DNA of 64,000 bases from Cercis canadensis (GCA_003255065.1 QAOA01002080.1:302186-366185); one strand, 5' to 3'. Shown: positions 11,897 to 24,249, counted from the stretch's first letter. Notes: generated from the sequence alone by a model not told the origin. Program-made: numbers and translations.

Positions 11897-14800
11897 TCAC
11901 TTTGCTTCTTCAAGCCGCGAGCGCATAGTCTCAGCGTTCAACATTTTGTTTATGCTGCCAAAAGGATAGACAATAACATCAAAAACATGGGGAAAAAAGA
12001 GTATGTATATTCAGAATAGATAATGCGAAATCAATCTCAAAGAACTATGCCAAGTAGCAAACGAAGCTCACCTGAAAAGCAAATCTCCGGTAGATGCCTT
12101 CTTTTCAAAAATCCATTCTGGAACTAGTTCTAGCAACAAATTCAGCTGTTCCTCCACTTCCCCTGAGATGACAAACCAGGAATTTAGCATACTGGAAACT
12201 ATTGAATAGCAAATCATTTGCATGCTATAGTGCCTTACTTCTGTCAACAATGTCACAATGGCTTGTTATTATCTTGCTTACAAGCTCCTCTTTTGTGATA
12301 ACGGAACGGTTTATTGAATGAAACAAAAGATGAATCATGTTAAAGAGCTTAGGGAGACTGGCAATCATTTTCTGTCGCCTCTTGGCTAGTGAGATGGCTG
12401 GATTTCTTTCTTCCATTGCTATTCTTTCCTTTTCTCTAATCTGCAAAGTGAAGGCACAGTTAGTCTTGATCTTATTCAAACAATGGGTAAAAGTAAGCTT
12501 ATATAAAGTTAGGTTCAATACATTCATCTGTGACATAGAACATCAAATATCTTATTTAACAGAGAGCTCTGATCCTTTTCTCATTGATTTTATATGCAAT
12601 TTTACAGCAGCTATGATTTTCTTTAAAAAATAAGAGGGGACCATACCGACTGGAGAAGGTTCTCTGGGAGAATGTCAAAAATATCTTCGTCAATTGATAT
12701 GCTACCAGCATCATTAAATCCATTCTCAGTCTCATCATTCTTCACCGGAGTGTCAAATTTCAATGACCTTGAACGAGGTGGACGCCTAACCAATTTGTTT
12801 GGTGAGTTGGAAGAGTTGTCATCAGGGCTCATGTAACATCTCTTAGGCGGAGGCAGTGAAGGAGTGACAGTCATAAGCCTAGATGGAGTAGAAGCAAGTT
12901 TAGCTGGAGTTGACACGGTAGCAATGGCTTTGACAGAACCATCTTCATTCTCTGAATACTCAGTGGTTTTTCTTGGAGTGGCAGCTGGAACACCTGATGG
13001 TGTGAAACGACCTGGAGAAGCACAAATTGTTGGACACCTTTCATTACTGGCTGCTTCTGAGGCCAACTTAGATGAGGATGTATTAAGATGAGATCTAGTT
13101 TTCTCATAGGAAGAATTTTTCTTCAGGCTTGATTCTGAAACTGGAAATGCTGGAGGTTGGAATGAATCTGATGGCAATTTTTGCTGTGGATTATCAGCTT
13201 CATTTCTCATAAATTTCCGAGAGAAGTGCTTTTTAAAACATTGAGACATATGAGTGGCTACTGCTGGTGGCTGGTTAAGTGCTTCAATAGACATCTTGAC
13301 AGGTATTGACAAGTTTTCTCCACTGTTTATGCTTGACGTCAAATCCTGATTCTTGTGATTAACATAAGCAGGTTCTTGTTTATCTGGAGTTTCATTATCC
13401 TGCGTGCAAGCTGACAATATTGCTGAAGGATGAGCTGCACATGCGTCAGATGATGCCTCTGTAGGGAATGATGATGAGGAAATCTTCAATGAGTCTAAAT
13501 GGTCTTGCTTTGGGCGATTGAATGGTTCAGGCAACATCTCTTCTGGAATTTCATCACCCTGAACATAGAAGTATCTTTTACACCAAATTGTAATTGTACA
13601 TATGACAAAATAAAAGAAAAAGGAACTTTTGAGATTACAGCAATAACATCATCAAAAGTATACTAGGATGATGTGTATTATTTATGAAGTTTGAATGTAT
13701 TAGCTGGGGACAAAATTTGTTTTGCTTCAGCCTTGGCTTTCTGTCCAGAATCAGGCAATGACGCTCACTACTAAAGAGCTTACCAATAACGGATGTTATA
13801 GCTTTAGTACCTCGACAGAATGTGCATAAAAAGGGGGTTGCAATCTATAACTATTCTGTAGGAAAGTAACCAGCATCTCACTTTCCTTTCATAGTGATTC
13901 ACTAAATGACTGCTACATACATATAATGATTTTCTGCAAGTTATGAACTTGCTAAAGCAATCAGTGCAACAATTATCATACCTACCTGGATGATAAACAG
14001 TATGATGAATGCTTGAAATGTATTAAGAATAACCTTAACCATGAACAATGACTAGCAGAGTAAAAGCAAGAGAAATTCGAGTTGCCAGCAAAGCAAATAG
14101 AGCATTAACCAGACATGATTATTGGAATTTTACTTACCCCAGGATGGGATTTAAGAAAATCTCTGAGCCATGCACGAACAAACTTTCTCAGTGACATACT
14201 TCCAGATTCAGAGAGCAACTTTGCATCAGATTCTATCGCATCAGGATTTAAAGTAACATGTAGGTCTGGCTTCATACAACTTGTCCGTTCATCTAACATA
14301 AGTACCTTCTTTATAACAATTGCCTCACGTAAGATAAATTTCAACTGGGCCAAGTGCCCATGAGTAAACCTCCTGGAGAAGTACAAACTAGAATTAGAAA
14401 TCCTGAGACTGGAACATAAAGCTTGAACCAACATAAGGCACATTTCATCAGCTGGGAACATGCAGTAAAACCATGTATATCAAAATAGAAGAAAGGATAA
14501 AGCTTGAAATTTTAACCAACAAAATTACACGTATAACTAGGGAGTCAAGCAGAGGGAATCTGAGAAATGGAGTTGCATAACTAAAGAATACGAACACATT
14601 TTCAGTACTCAGTCTTTCTCCATTTTCCTCAGCAAGCAAACAGCCTAATGGGAGAAAAACATGAATAAAGGATCCCGTTATTGAGAATATTCCTAACACT
14701 TTCTAGTAAGTTCCAGAATTCTGTTATTTCTCAGAGCACTCAAATACAGAAAAACGAAATCAAATTCAATCGCCGGATCTCGACATCAAATAGACAGCTA

Positions 14801-15403
14801 AGAAAATAAAGAAAAAGAAATTAGAACGTTAGTACCCAGCAACAATCAAACACACATACCTATCAGTTAAGCATTGAATCTTTGGGCAAATATTCGTGAA
14901 AGTTGGGGTCGACCCTTTTAAACGCAATAACCGAATCGAACTATCCAGACTATTGAAGAACTCGGCCAATATATCATACCTGCACTTAAAACCCTCAAAT
15001 TAGTACTTGATAAAAAATAAATAAACAAAACAAAAGAAGAAAAATTACAGAAAAGATAAAAACAAAATAGGTACTTTTCCGGCAGCTTGGTGGGTTCATC
15101 AACTGGAACCTTGGATTTACAGGGCGACAAGATTGTAATCTGCCTTCTTGCCGATTTGATCTGCGCCGTCGGATCATGATGCTGCTCGCGATTCCCTTCC
15201 TGAAGGGTTTGAGCAACCTTCCTGATTTCTTTGATAGAGAGTGCAACGCCACGGTTGCGTGAACGGTTTGAGAACTGTGGGGTCTTCTCTGGGGTTTTGG
15301 AGCTCAATTGAATGGAATCTGGTGATTGGGATTTAGAGGCAGAGTGGTGAAGATGGGGCTTCTTAGATCTGAAAGGTATAGAAGGAGACTCTGAGGAGCT
15401 CAT
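11897..15403 (-). CDS. CDT1: CDT1-like DNA replication licensing factor
   Basis: Seven exons on the minus strand join in frame: 15403-15075, 14979-14860, 14372-14138, 13558-12647, 12440-12239, 12162-12072, 11954-11897, giving 648 residues. Residues about 108-228 hold the CDT1 domain (KYDILAEFFNSLDSSIRLLR, then PTFTNICPKIQCLTDR and HGHLAQLKFILREAI), which binds geminin in animals. The long middle exon is low-complexity and has many SP/TP sites (SPGRFTPSG, TPRK, TPSR, SPDD, TPVK), as expected of a CDK target. The last about 110 residues (NPAISLAKRRQKMIASLPKL to SINKMLNAETMRSRLEEAK) form the C-terminal MCM-binding winged helix. CDT1 loads MCM2-7 at origins in the nucleus; plant CDT1 also acts in plastid division (family knowledge). 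Exon 3 has a tandem acceptor, noted in the findings. Confidence 0.93.
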
Positions 15404-15506
15404 GGTATCCAAGCAAACAGAGATGAGAAATCTATCAAAAAACAACTGAAAATCGAGAATGGGAACTGGGTGATGAAGGGTTATGAACTGAACTAGGGCT
15501 TTTTTG

Positions 15507-15564
15507 GGCGGGAAATCTGAGCTGGTTCTCGAGTGGCTCGTTGCCACGTGGAATTCCCGCCAAA
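15507..15564 (-). promoter_or_regulatory. E2F-like sites and G-box upstream of CDT1
   Basis: Read toward CDT1, 15515-15507 is TTTCCCGCC and 15564-15553 is TTTGGCGGGAAT. Both fit the E2F/DP consensus (TTTSSCGC and its TTTGGCGGGAA form). CACGTG, a G-box core, lies at 15545-15550. The sites are about 105 and 150 bp upstream of the CDT1 ATG. CDT1 is a known E2F target in plants and animals, so G1/S control by E2F is a reasonable reading; binding itself is inferred. Confidence 0.6.
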
Positions 15565-15811
15565 TTGACCCGTTAGCTCCCGCGATTTCCCAGAGGTGGA
15601 TCTTGGGAGGCCCGGATGGGTCATGGGTTAGTGGTTGGACTTGCACCAGATCTTACGTGCTCGTCAGTGTAGAGACGCATCACAAAGTCCAGTCCATAAG
15701 TAGTCCTTCACGAAATACATTATGGGCCTTCTGGCCCATAATTTACACTGGGTCAATCTTAGAAGGCCCATAACTAAAAATCAATGTGAGCCACCAAAAA
15801 AAAAACTTAAG

Positions 15812-15838
15812 CTTATTATTATTATTATTATTATTATT
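15812..15838. repeat. ATT microsatellite
   Basis: A perfect trinucleotide run (ATT) of about nine units in intergenic DNA behind the CDT1 promoter. No coding context. Confidence 0.8.
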
Positions 15839-16103
15839 TATATGTAAGCTTATTCTTGATTTTTATTAAGTAAGTCAATCTTAAATAGTTATCAAGCGCC
15901 CCCTCAAAAAAAAGAGATAGTTATCAGGCGATAACCTATTGAGCTTGCTCATATAAACATGTTATTGTATTATAATACATCATTTGAATTAAATTATTGA
16001 AAAGATAAATCTTTAGTATAATTTAATTCATTTTATTTTATTACATGTTCTATTTTGCCTAGGTATTGTGATGACAGATGAGTGCATATATAAGGAATTG
16101 GAC

Positions 16104-16530
16104 ACATGTTTGGGAATTACGAAAGGAAAGGAGAAGAGAGAAATAAAGTTCTCATCTCCCTTGTTTAGAAAATTTATATTAAAAAATGAGAGGAGACCCG
16201 TGAGTAAGATGCAACTACCCACTCATTTTTTGATTAATTTTCATGTTCCTCCAAATTTGAGGATTTGAAGAAGAAATATGTTAAAATAATTATTATATCC
16301 CTTTATTTTTTTTTTAAATTCCTCACACATATCTCATATAAATAAGTGTATTATATTATTTAATTTTATATTAAATATGTCTATTTTAATAATAAAGGAT
16401 AAACTAAAAAAATATTTTATAATAAGAATTTTTTTTTTTTACTCATTTTAATAATCCTAACAAAGGAAAGGAAAATCCCTCATTTTCCTTTCCTTTCTCA
16501 TCACTTCAAACTCCTAAACAGAATCTTATA
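16104..16530. repeat. Possible short inverted-end element
   Basis: The left part reads TGTTTGGGAATTACGAAAGG and the right part, reverse-complemented, reads TGTTTAGGAGTTTGAAGTGA then GAGAAAGGAAAGG. The ends are loosely inverted, with an AT-rich centre, the look of a decayed MITE. No clear target duplication was found. Confidence 0.3.
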
Positions 16531-16743
16531 CAACCACCCAAATAAACTAAATAAGAAAGAACTAATGGTACAAGTTACAACTAACCCAGAAGCAATTGAA
16601 AGCTTGGGTTTTATTTATTTTTAAAACATATACCTCAAAGTCTAAGATCTGTTTGTTTGGGCATAAAACATGAAGTCCATGAGGAAAATATATTTATTTA
16701 ACTGTTTTTTCAATTATTTATTTACTCTAAAAATTATCATGAT

Positions 16744-17226
16744 AAAGGCTATGGGCCTTTTGACACAAATATTACATTTTGCAAAAGTATTTACCTAAAT
16801 ATTACAACTTTCAAACTATTTACACAAATATTACACTTTTTAAAAAATCAAAAATTAAAAAAAAAAAGATTTTCAGACACGTGAGATCCACCGGACACGC
16901 CGTGAGGCCCATGGTGTGTTTTAATAGGCCAAAATTCGTCCATTGTTCTAAAGTTGTGGGCCCTGTGTCAGTGGAAAAAATTGAGTTTTGGCGTGTTGAG
17001 AAGGAAACTGAGTATATAAGAAAAGAATGGACGAATTTTGGCTTATTGGGACACGCCGTGAGGCCCATGGCGTGTTCGGTGGGTCCCACATGTTCGAAAA
17101 TCTTTTTTTTTTTAATTGTTGAATTTTTAAAAAGTGTAATATTTGTGTAAATAGTTTAAAACTTGTAATATTTGGGTAAATACTTTTACATAATGTAATA
17201 TTTGTGTCAAAAAGCCAAACGCTATG
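16744..17226. mobile_element. Mutator-like non-autonomous element with very long terminal inverted repeats
   Basis: The element spans 16755-17216. Its left end (GGCCTTTTGACACAAATATT) and the reverse complement of its right end (GGCTTTTTGACACAAATATT) match, and the match continues, with scattered differences and small gaps, for about 200 bp to near the centre. The inner part of each arm repeats ACACGCC(G/A)TG and CCAAAATTCGTCCATT. It is flanked by AAAGGCTATG (16744-16753) and AAACGCTATG (17217-17226), a 9-10 bp direct repeat with one mismatch. A target duplication of this size and long TIRs fit the Mutator superfamily. There is no transposase frame; the open frames seen on both strands are mirror images created by the inverted arms. 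A transcript would fold into one long hairpin. Confidence 0.7.
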
Positions 17227-17459
17227 TCATGAAAGGTTTCTTAAATACTTTTATTTTTTATTTTTTTGCAATACACAACCAGGCATATTGTGGTATTTTC
17301 AGAACGGCAGGGCAGAGCAGAATTGTGAAAACAAACACGCCATTAAATTCATAAAAATGGTTAGAAAGACAGGTATATTAGTATTACTATTACGGTATTA
17401 CCCATCCTCACGTCTCCTCCTACTGCTATTAGACAATGTTTGAAGAATGTAAGGAAGGA

Positions 17460-18487
17460 CGGGGAAGGAAGGAGACACAGAGAGACTCCAAAAACCTCTT
17501 ATGTAGTCATATTAAAACGAATTAAAATATTTCACTGTAATTTCTTATTCCTCCACGCAACCATTGCCAAATTAATTTCGTATTGCTTCCGCTACTTCGA
17601 TTAACCCCACCCTTCGCTCCAACTGTCTCTTCCTCTAATTTCTTCAACTTGCAGTGGCTTTTCCCCAAATTTGTTGCTGGGTATCTTCATTTCACTTAAG
17701 CTGGCCTTTAGCGCCTCATTATATGATTCCCTCTATATTATCTGCTTAGTCCAAGGTAAATTTTTATTTGTTTTCTGCATATCTTGTTATTTTTGCTCAA
17801 TATTCTTTCTCAATCCTTCTTTTTATGCATAAAAGTTTGTATCTTGTGGAATTTTCTTGATAGGAACAATGGGTTTGGATGGTTCTGACAGCTTTGTCTA
17901 GATTTTCTTTCATGGGGTTTAAGTTTAGTCTCCAAAACTAGCTTTTTTCTTAGCTAATTCTGCTTTAAAACTGGACAATCAGTAACCATGCTGAGGTGAT
18001 TGTTCTTGTTTTGGACTACACTGTTACGTAATGCAGTCTTACGTTAATGCTTCAAAAATTAGTCTGTTCAATTATGATATAGTTTGTCCTGGCCATTGTG
18101 GATTTTTTTTTTATGTTCCCAAAAGCTTTATAGAACTTGACCAAACAAAAACTAAAATAATAATAATAATAAAAGAATTAAGATTTTCATGCTATATTGA
18201 TAGAAACTGTTTTCGTCAAAGACTGAGTTCAATTTCATTGCAATTATGTGATACTATTCTAAGCTATGACAATCTGCATCATCTGACATTGGGGAATATC
18301 TTTCATCCTGTTTCCTCCAATAACCTCCAACAACTCACTTAATGTTATCTTACAATATTTCTTTTTATGTTTGCCTCTTGGAAGATACTAATTGTGACTT
18401 TGTCTTGTCTGTAGAACCTAGTCATAACTGTTAAGGTCTTTGGGGCATGGACTGGCTCTTTATGCTTACTGTCGGTGTTTGCAAAAA
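17460..18487 (+). promoter_or_regulatory. Probable ATG9 promoter, spliced 5' leader and upstream ORF
   Basis: A pyrimidine-rich stretch near 17560-17755 followed by GGTAAA, and a TCTGTAG acceptor-like site ending at 18413, suggest a 5' UTR split by an intron of about 660 bp. If so, the second leader exon contains an ATG at 18447 in a different frame from ATG9. That frame runs 37 codons (MDWLFMLTVGVCKKC...) and ends at TGA 18558-18560, overlapping the true start at 18488. It would be expected to reduce ATG9 translation. The leader structure is inferred from splice-like signals only. Confidence 0.4.
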
Positions 18488-21400
18488 ATGTTTACTAGGC
18501 CCAAGGGTGCAAGTGCTCTTCATATTTTCAAATGGAAACAGCAAGGTGAATCCTCTTTGACGACAGGCTTGCTTCAGGATGTTCCTCCAGAGATTGAATT
18601 GTCTGCCTATGGAAGGATACCAAGTCCACGTAGTGAGAGCCCTTCGGAGCTACTTAATGGTGAGAGTTTAAATGTAGAGCCAATTGCTGATTTGGACCTA
18701 TTCTTTGAAAGGATTTACAGATACTACTGTGAGAAAGGGCTTTGGTGCATCATTATAAAGTGGATTGTTGAACTTTTGAGTCTAGGATTCACCATTTGTT
18801 TCTCTGGATTTTTCTTGTTATATGTTGATTGGAATGGACTTCGTAATGCAAAGTGTGGGATGTATGCAGTTGAATCTGGGATTAAACCCTGTGATCTTGC
18901 TAAAGAAGCTCTTCATCAGCACCCTTTAACCCCGTTAACACTTACCAAAGCTATAATTGTTGGATATTTGGGAATATTTTCTATCTATTGGATTTTTTGT
19001 TTCTTGAGGTTCTTTGCTCAGCTAAAGGACATCGTTGAAATCCGTCAGTTTTACTACAATAGGTAAGTCCATGACAAACAATGAAAATGTATTGAAGCAA
19101 ATGATAATAATGTTTGCACGACTCATGTGTTTTTGTCTTCTTGCAGTCTCCACGTTACAGATAATGAAATTCAGACCATGCCATGGGCAACAATTCTCGA
19201 AAAGGTTGTTCAGGTACAAAGTTCACAACAACTCTGCGTGGTAAAGGATCTTTCTGCTCATGACATTGTCATGAGATTAATGCGAAAGGAGAACTACTTG
19301 ATTGGAATGCTCAACAAGGGGGTGCTTGCTTTCCCCATTTCTCAGTGGGTCCCAGGTGCTGGTCCCAAAGTAAAATGTGGTCCAAATGGAAGTCAATATC
19401 GTCTAATACTAACCAAGACCCTTGAGTGGACTTTGAACTGGTGCATCCTGCAGAGCATGTTTGATCGGTATGTTAATCTTATACAGATATCTTTTCACAT
19501 ACAAACAGTATATTGACTATCACTTTGTTTATAAATTATGTGGATTTTATTCCTTTTCATCATTTCAGTAGTTGTCATGAATCATGATATTCTCTTAAAA
19601 TCATTTTGGGATGTAGTGACCATTTAGGACATGGCCGACTTTGGGTCATTTAAACACTTACTCTCTAGTTATTTGGTATTTTTTGGCTCGTGAAAGACAT
19701 ATGCCATGTTACTCTGGACATTATATTTGAAACTTATTGGGTGCCTTGTTGCTCTTGACAATTGTGAGTCTTCTCCTATATTATCTGAAGCTATAGACCA
19801 TAGACTGCTGTAAGAAACAATTTCAGCCGAATAAGGAGCATTCAGATTTTAAGAAATTACATGGTTTCCTGATTAACACAGTACCTTTATGCTATGTACT
19901 TCAGTTTCACCTTTTCACCTTTTGATATTTCAGCTACATATATTCAACTTCTATCAGTTTAGGAATTTGTATGAAAAAGTTCATTATTCTGTGCCCCTTT
20001 CCAAGATTAATGATAACGTTATCCTTTTGCTGCAGAAACTTTGGTGTTAGAAGGGATTTTGTGTCCAATTCAAAGACATTAAAGAAAAGGCTTATAGTAG
20101 TTGGGCTTTCAATGCTTTTACTTTCTCCATTTCTTGTCATATTCATGCTGGTATATCTCTTTCTGAGGCATGCTGAACAGTTTTACAATCATCCAAGCAC
20201 AGCATCATCTCGAAGATGGTCAAATTTGTCAAAGTGGATCTTTAGGGAATTCAATGAGGTATAGTTATTCTTTCCTTGCCCGTTTATTAAGTTAAACCTA
20301 AATTTTTCTTAGTTTATCTGCTTCTGCGTGGGTTCTCGGCTAGAATATAAAAATGTTCATTATTCAAGATTTGAAGTTAACAATTGCTAATGAACAATCC
20401 TTATCAGAAAAGTAATCAAGTATCACTTCTTTAAAAGATGATATTATTCTAGTTGCTTGCCGGCTTGCCCTTTCATATATTTTAAACCAGGTCTGTAGTT
20501 CTGCGTCCAACATGCATGGAAAAAATGAAATGAATCTTTAGATTCTTCCACAGAATCATCTTATTTTTTTAACATAAGCTATTTGTAGAAACCTATATAG
20601 CAGTAATTACTAAATTATGTATGACATTTCGGAAAGTACTTGGACCAAATTTTTCAGCGGAATCATTTCCTTTTTATGCATTCTCCTATGCTTTCATTTT
20701 AGGTCATCAATAATCTTAAAATGCTAGTTACTATTGTTACATACAAAGTTACATATATTTCTTTGACTTTATGCTTAACTTTACCAATAACTTAGCTTTT
20801 GTGTTATAGGTGGACCATCTATTCAAGCATCGGATTAATAGCAGTGTAGTACATGCTTCTGCTTATCTNCAGGTCTGTAGTTCTGCGTCCAACATGCATG
20901 GAAAAAATGAAATGAATCTTTAGATTCTTCCACAGAATCATCTTATTTGTTTAACATAAGCTATTTGTAGAAACCTATATAGCAGTAATTACTAAATTAT
21001 GTATGACATTTCGGAAAGTACTTGGACCAAATTTTTCAGTGGAATCATTTCCTTTTTATGCATTCTCCTATGCTTTCATTTTAGGTCATCAATAATCTTA
21101 AAATGCTAGTTACTATTGTTACATATAAAGTTACATATATTTCTTTTACTTTATGCTTAACTTTACCAATAACTTAGCTTTTGTGTTATAGGTGGACCAT
21201 CTATTCAAGCATCGGATTAATAGCAGTGTAGTACATGCTTCTGCTTATCTTAAGCAATTTCCTTCACCTATCATATCTATCATTGCGAAGTTCATCTCTT
21301 TTGTATCGGGTGGCTTCGCTGCAGTTCTGATCATCATTGCTTTTCTTGAGGAATCTCTGCTAGAGGGTCATGTAATGGATTTTCTTAAGTTTTTCTTGAA

Positions 21401-23507
21401 ATTAGTTGTACCTTTTCGTATTCATGAGGATCATTGATTGATGGATTTTCTGAAACCATTGCAGATATTTGGTCGCAACTTGTTTTGGTATGCTGCTGTT
21501 TTTGGAACTATAACTGCTATTAGCCGGGCTGCAGTTACAGAAGAGCTTCTGGTCTTAAATCCAGAGGGAGCAATGTCTATGGTGGTTCAACATACACATT
21601 ATATGCCAAAGAGATGGCGGGGAAAGGAAAGTATTGAAATGGTCCGTATCGAGTTTGAAACCATATTTCAGGTACCCTCTATGAGATGTTGGTTTACTAT
21701 GTTTACTTTAATCTAGACCGACCATCCTTATAAGTTTCTTTGTTGTTTATATTATAGAATAGTTTTGAATGTTATTTCTTCTCATGCTGATATGTTTTTG
21801 TTTGTTACAGTATACTGGGATGATGTTACTTGAGGAGATGGCCTCAATTTTCCTCACTCCATATTTACTTTTGTTTGTTGTCCCCAAGGTCATTACTGTA
21901 CTAGGACATTATGTTCACTTTGTTTATATTCCCTATATTATAAAATATATTTAGCCATGCGTTCTGTCCAATTTGCAGAGGGTAGATGATATTTTGCAGT
22001 TCATTGCTGAGTTTACAACGAATGTTGAAGGTGTTGGTCATGTTTGCAGGTTAGTGTGGAACATTATAGTCTTCATTTTTATTTTACTGTTATATGCAAG
22101 TCCCCTCTCTTGCAATCTTTTGGGTCTTTCTTACAATCAGTTTTCTTATATCTTGTTTTTGTGGTGTTAATGACGGACAGTTTTAGCACCTTTGATTTTC
22201 AAGGGCATGGAAACAGCAATTATGGTTCCCCATATAATGCATCCCGAAGGCAGAGGAGTTCCCAGGGGAAAATGGAGAAATCATTCTTGAGGTCTGGTCA
22301 TGGCAGAGCTAGTGATATGCATAAAACTGATCTGATTAGAGTTGTATTACGTTTCATAGAGGCCGTTATCATGAGCCAGTCAGTTGTTAGATATTGGGAA
22401 ATGCCATAAGTTACTTTTCTTTCAATTGTTTTCCTATATGTTGTCTTCAAGCTAACAACAGTTGCAAGGGGGGAAATGTTATGCTTGTGCTTGAGATAAG
22501 AGAGAAAAAGGAAAAAGAATTAGAGTTCCTGAGACAAGTAATTTCTTAAGATGTTTAATTGCCACTATAAACTGCTTCAAAACATAAATATAGACTCCGC
22601 CTACATAATTTTTTGTTTTGGCAATTGTCCAATTCTTAACATTTTCACTAATTCCTGTCATGGTTGCAGCTTTCAGAGTTGCTACCCTTCATGGGAACCA
22701 AATGCTGAGGGGAAGCGGTTTTTGCAAAATCTTAGAACCTTCAGGGAACAAAATTTGGCTGGGCAGGGAAACAGACATGCATTTTCCCCTCCAACAATAT
22801 GGAGGGGTAGTCCCAATATGAGGAGCAATGGAGAGAGAAACAGCTTTACATACAGGGAAATGGCATATAATGCTTTTGGAACTGGCTATCACTTAGGTTC
22901 ATTGTGGCTAATAGATGCCAATCAAAATGATCATCCCTATCTTCTTGACTGGTATTATACTTGTCGGCCTCATAATGCGCCGAGAGATGTTCCCACAGAT
23001 CCCTTTGAAGTGGCTGAGCATCATTCTGGACAGTATTGGATGCCCTCCAACATGACTCAGAATGAAGCTAGTTTTGGAGAATGCTTAGATGAGTATCATG
23101 AAGATCGGGCTGCATCTTATCTGGGGGCTACAACATCAGCTCCCATCTTTAGGGAAAGCCTACTTGAGGATCAAATTTCTAATAATCTGCTGCACCCTAC
23201 CAGTAACAGGAGTCATTGGTGGGCTAGAAGTGGTCCACGTGGCGAACATGCTGAGACAAGCTTTCTTGAGCCTCCAGATTTCAATCACCAAACATCCTAT
23301 AATTATTATGACAAGTTTTCTGATAGAGTCTCAGAGGATCAAGAACAAGAACAAGAACAATACTTGGACTGGAGAGATCATCACAGATTATCAAGAACCA
23401 CATACACAGATGACTTAGAAGCAGGAGAACTTAATCTTCATTTTGATGATATTTATAGTAGACCTCCAGAAACTCGCACTGTAAATCCAAGTACTGCAAG
23501 CTTTTGA
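18488..23507 (+). CDS. ATG9: Autophagy-related protein 9
   Basis: Nine exons join in frame: 18488-19062, 19147-19467, 20036-20258, 21192-21371, 21465-21671, 21811-21888, 21979-22049, 22181-22291, 22670-23507, giving 867 residues, essentially the Arabidopsis length. The start MFTRPKGASALHIFKWK fits the plant family. The core contains ATG9 hallmarks: GLWCIIIKWIVELLSLGF, HVTDNEIQTMPWATILEKVV, KENYLIGMLNKG, the LLSPFLVIFMLVYLFLRHAE membrane segment, FREFNEVDHLFKHRINSS, SFVSGGFAAVLIIIAFLEES, GRNLFWYAAVFGTITAISR and YTGMMLLEEMASIFLTP. ATG9 is a multi-pass lipid scramblase on Golgi- or endosome-derived vesicles that seed phagophores. The hydrophilic C-terminal tail has an (EQ)n run. Part of exon 4 also appears at 20811-20868, within an apparent assembly duplication; the copy at 21192 is the usable one. 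Confidence 0.95.
20488..21250. repeat. 381-bp direct duplication across a single N (likely assembly join)
   Basis: 20488-20868 and 20870-21250 are the same sequence, differing by about four substitutions, and abut at the N at 20869. The duplicated piece is the end of ATG9 intron 3 plus the first 58 bases of exon 4. A one-base N between two overlapping ends with about 1 percent divergence is what an unmerged contig or haplotype overlap looks like, so I do not read this as a real tandem duplication. Confidence 0.8.
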
Positions 23508-24249
23508 ATCATGTTTTCTTCTCCTGTCCAGTAGCCTCTTGCTTTCAAGTATCTGGAATGCATGAGAGTTTCCAAGTCATGATTGTCTCTTCTATTTTAC
23601 TAATGTGGAAACTCTGTATTCTTTGCTGTATATAAGATTAATTACTAAGTGGTTAGATTCTTAACAAGCCTCAGCTTGATGATGGAAGGTTATTGGTGCT
23701 AAAGAAGGCTCTGGGCTGCCTTCCAGGTTTAAGAACAACACAACAGATAATTTCATTCATCAACTCCAATGTACAAATTCATTCACCCATTTCTTTTATA
23801 CTATTTCTCTTTTAATCTATGTTGCATTGGGCTTTTGTAATTGTTCTTAGGTCGCGGTTAGTCTCTCTAGTTGTTAAAAGGAATTACCTAGTTTAGGCTT
23901 GATTAGTGCTTTGAACAAAATCTATTTTGAGTTACATGAGCCAATTTGAGAATAAGGATGGTAGACGAATAAATATATTTAATTTAAATTTCTTAAACTT
24001 TAGCTTAGCTATTATGGCCAGTGATTCACGTTTAATCAAGTTTAGGAGCAAATTAAAAATACGCTATATGTGTGTAGGTTAACTTAAACTCCCTTTGAAT
24101 AAGAAATTTATTAAATTATTTTTTATTTTTTATTTTCCGCCCTTTTCATTTGTTTCTGGTTTGTTTCTTCGGTGACGGAGGGTTTAGCGGAGGTTTAACC
24201 CAAAGGTTACTGAGTGCTTCATATCGAATCGAAGCTCCCTAATTCCACC
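23508..24249. other. ATG9 3' flank and upstream region of the TPR gene
   Basis: About 740 bp between two plus-strand genes. AT-rich, with no supportable coding region. The first part is likely the ATG9 3' UTR. The last 100 bases, which include the CCGCCCTTTTCATTTG and GGTGACGGAGGG stretches, are likely the leader of the TPR gene. Confidence 0.5.

Noticed and set aside
12864-13107. Frames opposite or shifted to CDT1 exon 4
   Set aside because: Shadows of the real 304-codon CDT1 exon.
16779-17150. Open frames of 123 (plus) and 89 (minus) codons
   Set aside because: They are mirror images produced by the inverted arms of the Mutator-like element. No transposase motifs.
20811-20868. Apparent additional ATG9 exon
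   Set aside because: It is a truncated copy of exon 4 ending at an N; the full copy follows at 21192. Treated as an assembly duplicate.
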